Shown: one piece after another, positions 1 to 7,423 of the stretch
Layout: the number at the start of each line of letters is the position of its first letter
How positions within the stretch are numbered: position 1 is the first letter of the stretch
NCBI GenBank assembly: GCA_937884915.1
Contig: CALAAN010000287.1
Span: 1 to 19,012, forward strand
Reading direction: 5' to 3'
DNA length: 19,012 nucleotides
Origin: an uncultured Oscillibacter sp.
GTDB taxonomy: Bacteria; Bacillota; Clostridia; Oscillospirales; Oscillospiraceae
Notes under the pieces: generated by a model
Told to the model about the DNA's origin: nothing
What the model saw: the letters and a program-made list of their open reading frames with translations, nothing else
Databases searched by the model: none
Translations under genes and position numbers: made by a program

Positions 1-607
1 GCGCGGCGTACTGCACCGCAGCCGCGCGCGGCAGGCCGCACGCGACGCCGCCGTCGGCCATCGCCTCCAGAAACATTGCGGCAAAGGCTGGGCCGCAGCC
101 TGCAACCGCGGAGCCCGCGTCCTGCAATTTCTCCTCGAGCGGGAAGAGCTTGCCCGCGGGCGCCATATAGCGGAGGAACGCCTCAAGCTGCGCTTTTTCG
201 CAGTTTTCACTGCACGCGTAGAAGATGACGCCCTCGCCCACAGCGGCGGGCATATTCGGCATGATGCGGATGACGGGATAGTCCCCGCCCGCAAGCTCGC
301 GGATGCGCTGGATGGTCAGCCCCGCGGCCATGCTGACGAGCAGCGGCTCGCTCCCGCGCGCCTTGAGCGCGGGGGCGATGCCTTCGAGCATGCCCGCCAT
401 CATCTGCGGCTTCACACCGAGGAAAATGTGGTTCGCTTCCTTCGCGATCCTTTCGTTGCCGCTCACAACAGCGCCGATGCGCTCTGCGAGCGCCTCTGCC
501 TTTGCCTTCGTGCGGTTGGCGAGCAGCACTTTCACCTCGCCGCTTTTTGCGGCGGCGCTGGCGAGCGCGCCGCCCATGTTGCCCGTGCCGATAAAGCCGA
601 TCTTCAT
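1..607 (-). CDS. proC: Pyrroline-5-carboxylate reductase, partial (C-terminus beyond window edge)
   Basis: This enzyme reduces 1-pyrroline-5-carboxylate to L-proline with NAD(P)H in the cytoplasm, the last step of proline synthesis. The visible 202 residues begin MKIGFIGTGNMGGAL, the GxGxxG dinucleotide-binding loop of the N-terminal Rossmann domain. They continue with NRT, GVKPQM, SMAAGLT and the family motif MPNMPAAVGEG. The C-terminal dimerisation domain starts with VAGCGPAF, the equivalent of the usual SGSGPAF/Y. Typical ProC proteins are about 265-270 residues, so roughly the last quarter lies beyond base 1. The start is ATG at 607, with AAAGGA upstream. The gene lies 154 bp after the NhaC gene on the same strand, with a hairpin between them, so co-transcription is uncertain. 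No damage is visible in the part present. Confidence 0.95.
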   Translation of the reverse strand, partial: MKIGFIGTGNMGGALASAAAKSGEVKVLLANRTKAKAEALAERIGAVVSGNERIAKEANHIFLGVKPQMMAGMLEGIAPALKARGSEPLLVSMAAGLTIQRIRELAGGDYPVIRIMPNMPAAVGEGVIFYACSENCEKAQLEAFLRYMAPAGKLFPLEEKLQDAGSAVAGCGPAFAAMFLEAMADGGVACGLPRAAAVQYAA

Positions 608-681
608 AGCCTGTTTCGTCCTTTCTGATCTGAAATCGGGCGGCAAAACGCTTTGTCGCGTTATGCCAAAAGACGAGTTTG

Positions 682-715
682 GGGTGCGGAGAAGGATTAT
701 TGCTTCTCCGCACCC
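682..715. repeat. Perfect 13-bp inverted repeat between nhaC and proC
   Basis: GGGTGCGGAGAAG (682-694) pairs with CTTCTCCGCACCC (703-715) around an 8-base loop. It could be a processing or attenuation hairpin between the two minus-strand genes. On the minus strand it is not followed by a T-run, so a classical intrinsic terminator is not supported. On the plus strand a short CCGC/GCGG stem followed by T6 comes just after it, but no plus-strand gene ends here. Confidence 0.6.
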
Positions 716-761
716 GCTCTCTCGCGGTTTTTTGAAACCTATTTGAAAGTGAGTCCCATTC

Positions 762-2204
762 TTACTTCTTGGCCGCCTCGACCGTCGCGTCGACGGGGCG
801 GTAGGTCTTCTTGCTGGGGATGTCGCCGGTCTTCCACTGGAACTTGCCGAGGAAGCCCCACAGAACGGCGATCAGCGGGCAGAGCCAGCAGAACAGCGCG
901 TAGGGCAGATACTCAAAGCAGCCCACGCCGAGCGCCGCGGAAATGAACGCGCCGCAGAGGTTCCACGGGATCAGCGGAGAGGTGACGGTGCCGGAGTCTT
1001 CCAGCGTGCGGGACAGGCACTGGGGCAGCATGTCCTTCTCGCGGTAGGCGGGCATCAGGAGCTTGCCGCCGAGGATCAGCGTCATGTACTGGCTGGCGGT
1101 GACGAGGTTGAGGCAGATCTCGACCACGACGGTGGTGAGAACGAGCGTGCCGACCGTGCGGGTCAGACCCTTGATCTTGTCGAGCAGAACATCGAGGATG
1201 CCGCACTTTTCAAGAATGCCGCCGTAGACCATGACGATGACGCTCAGGCTCGCGGTGTAGTTCATCGAGAACATACCGCCGCGGGAGAGGAGCTTGTCGA
1301 TATCATACATGCCGGTGTTGCTGACGAAGCCTTCCTGCATGATGGTCATGATGTTGGGGATCGTAACGCCCTGGACGAGCACTGCGATGACCGCGCCGGT
1401 CAGGCCGGAGATCAGCAGCGTCGGGAATGCGGGCATCTTGAGGTACGCGAGCACAAGAACGAGGATAATGGGGATGAGGGTGATGAAGTTCAGGTTGAAC
1501 ATCTCATCGAGCGAGGTGAGGATCTGGTCGACCGTCTCGCTGTTGATGGAGCTCGCCTCGGTGTGGCCGAGAACGGCGAAGCCGATGCCGGCCAGCACGA
1601 TCGCGGGGCCGCCGGTGGTAACCATCGCCTTGATGTGGTCAAAGAGGTCCGCTTCCGCAACAGCGGGAGCGACGTTGGTCGTATCGGACAGCGGGGACAT
1701 CTTGTCGCCGAACGCCGCGCCGGAGACGACCGCGCCCGCGGTGAGCGCGGGGTTGACGCCAAGGCCCAGGCCGACGCCCATCAGCGCAACGCCGACGGTG
1801 CCCGCGGTGGACCAGGAAGAGCCCGTGGCCATCGCTGTGATGATGCAGGCGATCATGGCCGTGAGCAGGAACCAACTGGGGTTAATGAGCTTTAAGCCCC
1901 AGTAAATGATCATAGGAACGGTGCCGCCGGCGATCCAGGAGCCCATCAGGCCGCCAATGCAGTACAGGATAACCAGCGTGGGAATGAGCAGCTTACCGCC
2001 GTACAGGATGGATTCTTCGATGTACTTGTAGGGGCAGCCGGTGAGCTTGAGTAAGAGGATCGTAAAGCCCATGCAGACCATCATCGTGATGTGGAGCTGC
2101 TGGCCGGTGATGAAGATCGCACAGCACATGGCCGCGATCAGAAATGCCATAGAGGCAAGTGCCACCCATAGTTTCGGGGTAAAATAAGTTTTGGTTTCTT
2201 CCAT
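762..2204 (-). CDS. nhaC: NhaC-family Na+/H+ antiporter-type membrane transporter
   Basis: This is a 480-residue polytopic inner-membrane protein of the NhaC family (ion transporter superfamily). Hydrophobic segments run through nearly the whole length, beginning at about residues 12-33. The most diagnostic stretch is GSSWSTAGTVG (128-138) followed by GAAFGDKMSPLSDTTN (162-177), the conserved polar core of NhaC proteins. NhaC relatives exchange Na+ for H+, and some, such as MleN, couple this to organic acids like malate and lactate, so the substrate cannot be fixed from sequence. The start has AAAGGA about 10 bases upstream. A 261-bp leader separates it from the catabolic cluster upstream on the same strand. 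It could be the uptake or ion-balance partner of that cluster, but this is inference. Confidence 0.9.
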   Translation of the reverse strand: MEETKTYFTPKLWVALASMAFLIAAMCCAIFITGQQLHITMMVCMGFTILLLKLTGCPYKYIEESILYGGKLLIPTLVILYCIGGLMGSWIAGGTVPMIIYWGLKLINPSWFLLTAMIACIITAMATGSSWSTAGTVGVALMGVGLGLGVNPALTAGAVVSGAAFGDKMSPLSDTTNVAPAVAEADLFDHIKAMVTTGGPAIVLAGIGFAVLGHTEASSINSETVDQILTSLDEMFNLNFITLIPIILVLVLAYLKMPAFPTLLISGLTGAVIAVLVQGVTIPNIMTIMQEGFVSNTGMYDIDKLLSRGGMFSMNYTASLSVIVMVYGGILEKCGILDVLLDKIKGLTRTVGTLVLTTVVVEICLNLVTASQYMTLILGGKLLMPAYREKDMLPQCLSRTLEDSGTVTSPLIPWNLCGAFISAALGVGCFEYLPYALFCWLCPLIAVLWGFLGKFQWKTGDIPSKKTYRPVDATVEAAKK

Positions 2205-2273
2205 GTTTCCAGGTCCTTTCTTTCATGTCCCTCATGCCAACAAAGCAGATTTTTTCGGATTTGGTGCACCGGG

Positions 2274-2297
2274 GCCGGACGGCGCATGCCGTCCGGC
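2274..2297 (-). repeat. Perfect hairpin in the leader of the NhaC gene
   Basis: GCCGGACGGC (2274-2283) and GCCGTCCGGC (2288-2297) form a perfect 10-bp stem with a 4-base loop. It lies about 70 bases upstream of the NhaC start within the 261-bp gap after the second SDR gene. No T-run follows on the minus strand, so it is better described as a leader hairpin or operator than a terminator. Further upstream on the minus strand a T7 run (about 2343-2349) lacks a strong stem. I found no convincing -35/-10 pair in this gap. Confidence 0.55.
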
Positions 2298-2465
2298 GTC
2301 CGGCTCCATTAAAAATGCATGAGGGTCCGCGGTAAAAGACTAAAAAAAGCCTCAGTTTGAACATTCTGATTTTTGGATGTTATCAGGAAGATCTTTGCGA
2401 TTTTCTCCGCGCCCTGTGCGCGTTCTCTTCGAAATTGGGAAAAGAGTGAGATGAGATCCTGCGAT

Positions 2466-3251
2466 TTATGCGGTCTCGCCGCCGTCCAGGGGGATGTGCT
2501 GGCCGGTGATGTACTTGGCCTCGTCGGAAGCGAGGAACGCATAGAGCGCGGCGACCTCGGCAGGGTCGGCGTGACGCTGCATCGGAATACCCTTGTTGCA
2601 CTCGTCGAACATCTCCTGCGTGTACTCGGCCTCCTGCATCGGGGTCAGGACGTAGCCCGGGCAGATGCAGTTGCAGCGGATCCACGGCGCATGCTCAAGA
2701 GCCACAGAGCGGACGAGGTTGATGACAGCCGCCTTGGAGGCATTGTAGTCGGTGTAGAACGGGTGGCCTTCCATGCCGTTCGTGGAAGCGGTACAGAGGA
2801 TGACGCCCGGGTTCTCCTTGCTCTTGTCCTTCTGCATGCGCTTGAGGGCCTCCATGATGCAAAGGCACATGCCGTCGAGGTTGACGCCCATCACGCGCTT
2901 CCACTGGGCGAAGTCGGTCTCGATAAACTTCTTGCGGATCGAAATGCCCGCGTTGGAGATCAGGATGTCGATGCCGCCGAGAATCTTGTCCATCTCAGCA
3001 AACGCAGCCTTGACGCTCTCTTCGCTGCTGACGTCGACCTTGACCGTACCGGCGAGGCCGGGGATCTCCTGCTTGAGCGCGTCGAAGGCCTTCTCGTTGT
3101 AGTCGAAGACCACGACACGAGCGCCCTCGAGCACAAAGCGCTTGGCGGTAGCCTTACCGATACCGGAAGCGCCGCCGGTCACGACCACGCGCTTGCCCTT
3201 GAGCTCCGGATACAGCGCGCGGGACTCAAAATGATAATCCTGCTTTAACAT
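2466..3251 (-). CDS. SDR-family NAD(P)-dependent oxidoreductase (second SDR of the cluster)
   Basis: A 261-residue classical short-chain dehydrogenase/reductase that oxidises or reduces a hydroxyl/carbonyl group on an unknown substrate. Visible are the cofactor loop TGGASGIG (25-32), an Asp at the end of the second strand (D50) that favours NAD(H) over NADP(H), SNAG (99-102), and the complete catalytic tetrad N124 (VNLDG), S156, Y169 and K173 (YNASK). The C-terminus LDGGETA matches the usual SDR ending. It follows the AcoX-like gene by 58 bp and is the last gene of the compact cluster. Its start is set by AAAGGATG 8 bases upstream of ATG. It shares the motif NAG-[IV]-[ST]-[IV]-RK with the first SDR of the cluster, so the two may handle related substrates. 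Confidence 0.9.
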   Translation of the reverse strand: MLKQDYHFESRALYPELKGKRVVVTGGASGIGKATAKRFVLEGARVVVFDYNEKAFDALKQEIPGLAGTVKVDVSSEESVKAAFAEMDKILGGIDILISNAGISIRKKFIETDFAQWKRVMGVNLDGMCLCIMEALKRMQKDKSKENPGVILCTASTNGMEGHPFYTDYNASKAAVINLVRSVALEHAPWIRCNCICPGYVLTPMQEAEYTQEMFDECNKGIPMQRHADPAEVAALYAFLASDEAKYITGQHIPLDGGETA

Positions 3252-3309
3252 AATTACTCATCCTTTCTTTAACTGATGATCTGATGTCCTCAGGGATTCA
3301 ATAGGGGAT

Positions 3310-4416
3310 TTATTCTGTGGCGATGCGGCACATCTGCTCTTCGTGGTAGCTCACGATCACGCGGGTATAGCCGCAGAGCAGCCTGTCCGCCTCTTCATCG
3401 CCGGTGTCCACCAAAAGGGCGCGGCCCATCAGGTGGAACAGCTTTTCTTTCGTGGCGAGAACATGGATGTTCTCTTTTCCGATCTTTTTCACGACCCTGC
3501 CGCTGAGCTGCTGGTTGCCGCGGCCAAGCAGGTAACCCTGCCCGCCGGTGGGCGTTAAGACGAGGTGCGTCGGCTTTTCGCTGAGGCGCTTTAAGATCTC
3601 CTGCTCGCTCAGGTCCATCTGCACGATCTTTTTGTTGCAGACAAGGTCCACGCCGATCAGCGTGTCGGGCAGGCCCATCTCGTCCATCAGCGTGCGCGTG
3701 GTGGAGCCCGGGCCGATCAGATAATAGGTGTCGGGCAGCATGCGCTCGACCATGTCGCAGGCGATGCTCTCCTGCTGGGCGTGCTCGCTCACGGGCGAGG
3801 GCGCCTTGCCGTGCTGCATGTAGTCGCGCTCGTCGGGGATCATAAGATAGCCATACAGGCTCGTGCTCACGCGGCCGTCGCGGTACGCCGCTTCGTCGAT
3901 GTCCACGACCTCGGCCTCCTGCGTGCGGCGGCATTTGCCCTCCAAATAGCGGAGGGCGAGCTTTCCCGCCGCCTCGGGACGGATGGCGTACACGGGCGAG
4001 TGGATCTTCACGCCCGCGGGGATGCCGATGGCGACAGTCTTCTCCCCCAACGCCTCATAGATGTTGCGCGCGGTGCCGTCGCCGCCGGCGAAAAGCAGAA
4101 GGTCTGCCCCCTCCATCGCGCGGGCGGCGCGGATGGTGTCGTCAGCTGTCGTCTCTCCCTCGCTGCGGTAAACGACCTGCACGTTGGGGAAGCCGAGCTT
4201 TCGCGCCAGCGCCTCGCCCATCTCTCCGCTTGCGCAGAGCACGCAGAGGTCATCTTTGATCGGCAGGAGCTCGCGCAGCGCTTTTTCCGCGCGGTCTCCG
4301 GAATGACGGACGGCGCCGAGGCGGGCAGCTTCCGCTGCCACGCCGTCGGTGCCCTTTAATCCTACGCTTCCGCCCATCCCCGCGATGGGGTTGACGATCA
4401 AGCCTAAGTGTTTCAC
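3310..4416 (-). CDS. AcoX-like / COG3199-type ATP-NAD kinase fold protein
   Basis: A 368-residue protein of the ATP-NAD kinase / AcoX group. Family marks are the N-terminal IVNPIAGMGGSVGLKGTD (7-24), GETTADDT (87-94) and the kinase nucleotide loop GGDGTARN (111-118), followed by GIPAGVKIHSPVYA. A C-terminal segment contains LIGPGSTTR and TPTGGQGYLLGRGNQQ. AcoX proteins are known next to acetoin dehydrogenase genes, but their reaction is poorly defined. NAD phosphorylation is suggested by fold only. The start chosen is GTG at 4416, whose GTGA overlaps the stop of the GcvPB-like gene by 4 bases, a translational-coupling arrangement. The longer reading from 4455 begins inside that upstream gene and lacks family sequence. 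Its tight coupling to the P-protein-like subunits suggests a role in the same pathway. Confidence 0.85.
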   Translation of the reverse strand: MKHLGLIVNPIAGMGGSVGLKGTDGVAAEAARLGAVRHSGDRAEKALRELLPIKDDLCVLCASGEMGEALARKLGFPNVQVVYRSEGETTADDTIRAARAMEGADLLLFAGGDGTARNIYEALGEKTVAIGIPAGVKIHSPVYAIRPEAAGKLALRYLEGKCRRTQEAEVVDIDEAAYRDGRVSTSLYGYLMIPDERDYMQHGKAPSPVSEHAQQESIACDMVERMLPDTYYLIGPGSTTRTLMDEMGLPDTLIGVDLVCNKKIVQMDLSEQEILKRLSEKPTHLVLTPTGGQGYLLGRGNQQLSGRVVKKIGKENIHVLATKEKLFHLMGRALLVDTGDEEADRLLCGYTRVIVSYHEEQMCRIATE

Positions 4417-5978
4417 TGGAACTTCTTGAGATAGCAGCGCCAGGTCACGGCCCACTGCGCGGGATCGTCCATGTTGGACTCGTCGAGCTGGTGGCAGACG
4501 CTCTGATACGGGGCGTTCTTGACCTTTTCAGGATCGTTGTAGGCCTCGTCGAAGACATACTTGAGGGTCTCGATGTACTCGTCGATATCCTCCTTGGACG
4601 GGGTCTCGGTCGGCTCGAGTGTCATCGGCTCGGGGACGTAATACGGGTGATGGCTCTGCCAATAGTGCATGCCGAAATCCATCATGCGGCGCTGGACGTC
4701 CGCGGTGCCGACGCCGGTCTCCTTGGCGAGGGTCTCGAGCGTGTAGCGGCACTGCTCGATGCGCTGCTTGCCGGGGATGTAGGGCGCATCCACGCAGTGG
4801 AACTCCATGAGCTTCTTGAACATGTAGTTGTTGTTCAGAACCGCGGTCTTGGCGACCTGATACAGGCCGTCGGGGCCCATGGAACGGATCCACGCATAGG
4901 CCTTGAGCACGACCGGCGCAACGCCGTTGAACTCGCGGATCTTGCCGATGGCGGACGGGTTGTTCGTGGTCTCGTAATCGTAGAAGTACTTCTCACCGTC
5001 GAAGCCGATCAGCGGCGCGGGCAGGAACTTTTCAAGCTCCTTCGAGCAGCCGACAGCGCCGCAGGCGGGGCCGCCGCAGCCGTGCGGGGTGGAGAAGGTC
5101 TTGTGCAGGTTAAAGAAGCACATATCAAAGCCGGCGTCGCGTGCGCGGGTCACGCCGAGCAGGCCGTTGGCGTTCGCCTGGTCGTAAGCGCACAGGCCGC
5201 CCGCCTCGTGGAGGAGCTTGGTGAACTTCAGCACGTTCTTGTTGTAAACGCCGGTGTCCTCGGGGTTCGCGACAAAGAAGGCCGCGGTGTGCTCATTCAC
5301 AGCCGCCTTGAAGGCCTCGTAGTCGGGATAGCCGTTTTCATCCGGATGCAGATAGATGATCTTGAAGCCCTTGACGTGCGGGGCCGCCGCGTCGGAGGGG
5401 TGGGAGTAGATCGTGGTGATGATCTCGTTGCGCTGCTTCTCCTCGCCGCGGGACTTGTAGTAGGCGTACACAAGGGACGCCATGCCCAGAATGGCCTGAG
5501 AGCCGCCGCTGGGCTGGAAGGAGAAACGGTCCATGCCGGAGATCTCGCACATGTACTTGCCGGTGTTGTACATGATCTCCATGATGCCCTGACAGGTGCT
5601 TTCGTCCTGCAGGGGGTGCATCTCGCGCATCTGCGGGAGGTTTGCGAGCTGGTCGTTGACCTTGGGGCTGTACTTCACGGTGCAGGTGCCCTGGCCGATC
5701 TCGATGTTGACGTCGGCGCCGAGGGTCTCCTGCGCGAGGCGCGCATAGTGGCGCAGCACGCGGGGCTGGGAGATCTCAGGCAGCGCGGGGGCTTCCTTGC
5801 GCTTGAGGAACTCGGGCAGCGCGTTCACGCCTTCCACAGCCTCGGCGACCTTGGGGTCAGCCTTGTTGACAAGGATGCCGCGCTCGCCGTGCTTGCTCAG
5901 TTCGAAAATGACGGGTTCGTCCCACTTTGCCTGATGGAAACCGGTGCGAACCTTGGAGCTTCTATCGATCTTTTTCAT
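4413..5978 (-). CDS. Glycine dehydrogenase (decarboxylating) subunit 2-like PLP protein, divergent
   Basis: A 521-residue homologue of GcvPB, the PLP-binding subunit of two-subunit glycine decarboxylase (P-protein). The PLP-lysine segment FNLHKTFSTPHG (289-300, K293) is intact, as are HPLQ (121-124), ENG (214-216) and AGGLCAYD. Other family motifs are altered. The usual GSCTMKYNP reads GTCTVKYSP (97-105), AHGTNPASAAMAGF is replaced by SHPSDAAAPHVKGF (192-205), YDGANLNA reads YDQANANG (265-272), and GGGGP after the lysine motif reads GCGGP. Consensus motifs are from memory of the family. The start is set by AGGAGAGG upstream, and the gene is 16 bp behind the GcvPA-like gene. No gcvT, gcvH or lipoamide dehydrogenase gene is in the window. 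The protein is probably a PLP decarboxylase or lyase whose substrate may not be glycine. Confidence 0.85.
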   Translation of the reverse strand: MKKIDRSSKVRTGFHQAKWDEPVIFELSKHGERGILVNKADPKVAEAVEGVNALPEFLKRKEAPALPEISQPRVLRHYARLAQETLGADVNIEIGQGTCTVKYSPKVNDQLANLPQMREMHPLQDESTCQGIMEIMYNTGKYMCEISGMDRFSFQPSGGSQAILGMASLVYAYYKSRGEEKQRNEIITTIYSHPSDAAAPHVKGFKIIYLHPDENGYPDYEAFKAAVNEHTAAFFVANPEDTGVYNKNVLKFTKLLHEAGGLCAYDQANANGLLGVTRARDAGFDMCFFNLHKTFSTPHGCGGPACGAVGCSKELEKFLPAPLIGFDGEKYFYDYETTNNPSAIGKIREFNGVAPVVLKAYAWIRSMGPDGLYQVAKTAVLNNNYMFKKLMEFHCVDAPYIPGKQRIEQCRYTLETLAKETGVGTADVQRRMMDFGMHYWQSHHPYYVPEPMTLEPTETPSKEDIDEYIETLKYVFDEAYNDPEKVKNAPYQSVCHQLDESNMDDPAQWAVTWRCYLKKFQ

Positions 5979-5994
5979 GTTCTTTCCTCTCCTT

Positions 5995-7392
5995 TCAACC
6001 CAGGATCTCGCTCAGCGCGGAGACGAGAGTGTCGATATCCTCCTTGGTGTGGACCTCCGTCACGCAGTACATGGCGCACTGGCCGAGCGCGGGGAAATCA
6101 CCGGAGAGATCCTTGCCGCCGAAGATGTGCTTTTCGAGCAGCGCCTTGTTGATCTCCTTGACCGTCTTGCCGGTCTTGTTGAAATCAAGCACGAACTCCT
6201 TGAAGAACGGAGTCTCGAAGCGCAGCGACACATTCGGCAGGGCGGCGAGCTTGCTTGCAGCATACTGGGCGTTCTGCATGATGGTCTCGCCGACTTCCTT
6301 CATGCCCTCAGGGCCCATGGTCGCGAGGTAAACGCCCGCGGTGATGCCCCAGAGAGCGGTCTGCGTGCCGACATATTCCTTGGCCTTGTCGCGCAGGTGG
6401 CCGAACGAGGTACGGTCATACGCAACGTCGGCGAAGGCATACTCGCCCTCGGTGTTGGTGCGGCAGATACCGAAGAGTCGGGAGGGGAATTCGAGAACAT
6501 AGGTCGGGTCGTCCATCGTGGCCATGAAGCCGGACTGGCCGCCGCCGTAGTTCATGTGGATGCCGAGCGGCTGCAGGTCGCCGCAGACGATGTCCGCGCC
6601 GTAGCTGCGGGGCACGGCCACAACGCCGAGGGAGATGGGGTCGACGCCGACGACGCACTGCGCGCCTGCATCATGCGCGGCGTTCGCGATCTCGCGGGAG
6701 TTCACTTCGAACGCGCCGAAGTAGTTGGGGTTCTCAAAATAGACGACGCCGATGGAATCGTTCAGCTTGCTCTTGAGGTCGGCAAGATCCATGCAGCCGG
6801 TCTTTTCGTCGCACTTGACCTCTTCGATCGTGAGGTCGGGCGTGCAGTAGTTCCTGATGACGGCGAGCTTTTCGCGATCCATGGAGGCGGGGACGAGAAC
6901 GCCGGTGCGCTTGGCCACGCGGGAGCCCATGCGGATGGCGGTGGCCGCGGCCTGGGAGTAGTCCATCGTCGGGACGTTGACGACTTCCATGTCGACAAGC
7001 TCGGCCATCAGGCTCTCATACTCAAAGAGGCTCTGGAAGCGGCCGAAGTCGTTGTAGCTCTCGCCGCCGTAAGCGGTCAGGAACTCGCCCTTGCCGTTGA
7101 TCTCGTCGCAGATGGCGGGCACATAGTGCTGATAGCAGCCCGCACCGAGGAAGTTGAGGTTATCGTCGCAGGAGCTGTTCTTCTTGAGCAGCTTTTCGAC
7201 GTGGCGGCGCAGCTCGTACTCGGAGCCGAACGCCTCGGGCAGGTTCATTTCGTTTTTCAGGATGATCTCATCGGGGACTTCTTCATGCAGCTCCTCGAGA
7301 GAGTTCAGGCCGATCTCGTGCAGCATCTCCTGCTCCACTTCGGGAACGGAGTTCGGGATGTACGGATGGCTCTTGAAGCCTTTCACACTCAT
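5995..7392 (-). CDS. Glycine dehydrogenase (decarboxylating) subunit 1-like protein, divergent
   Basis: A 465-residue homologue of GcvPA, the non-PLP-lysine subunit that forms an alpha-beta active site with GcvPB. Recognisable features are the N-terminal HPYIPNSVPEVEQEML and IGLNSLEEL, FLGAGCYQHYVPA (81-93; usual FLGAGAYDHYIPA), LFEYESLMAEL, DPISLGVVAVPRSYGADIV, GDLQPLGI and VYLATMGPEGM. Departures from the usual family pattern sit at active-site-facing motifs. After TAY the usual TPYQ..ISQG segment reads GGESYNDFGRFQS (109-121), and the REKATSNICTNQAL region reads RDKAKEYVGTQTAL (334-347). The start has AAGGAAAA upstream. It follows the first SDR by 31 bp and precedes the PB-like gene by 16 bp, as in normal gcvPA-gcvPB pairs. 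The fold assignment is secure; the substrate is not. Confidence 0.85.
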   Translation of the reverse strand: MSVKGFKSHPYIPNSVPEVEQEMLHEIGLNSLEELHEEVPDEIILKNEMNLPEAFGSEYELRRHVEKLLKKNSSCDDNLNFLGAGCYQHYVPAICDEINGKGEFLTAYGGESYNDFGRFQSLFEYESLMAELVDMEVVNVPTMDYSQAAATAIRMGSRVAKRTGVLVPASMDREKLAVIRNYCTPDLTIEEVKCDEKTGCMDLADLKSKLNDSIGVVYFENPNYFGAFEVNSREIANAAHDAGAQCVVGVDPISLGVVAVPRSYGADIVCGDLQPLGIHMNYGGGQSGFMATMDDPTYVLEFPSRLFGICRTNTEGEYAFADVAYDRTSFGHLRDKAKEYVGTQTALWGITAGVYLATMGPEGMKEVGETIMQNAQYAASKLAALPNVSLRFETPFFKEFVLDFNKTGKTVKEINKALLEKHIFGGKDLSGDFPALGQCAMYCVTEVHTKEDIDTLVSALSEILG

Positions 7393-7423
7393 TGCAGTTT
7401 TCCTTTCTTATTTATGGTTATCT

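Noticed and set aside
682..715. Intrinsic terminator for nhaC
   Set aside because: The stem is strong but on the minus strand it is followed by mixed sequence without a T-run, so it is listed only as an inverted repeat.
4417..4455. ATG start at 4455 for the AcoX-like protein
   Set aside because: The extra 13 residues lie inside the PB-like coding sequence and do not match the family. GTG at 4416 begins directly with the conserved NPIAG region and overlaps the upstream stop by 4 bases.
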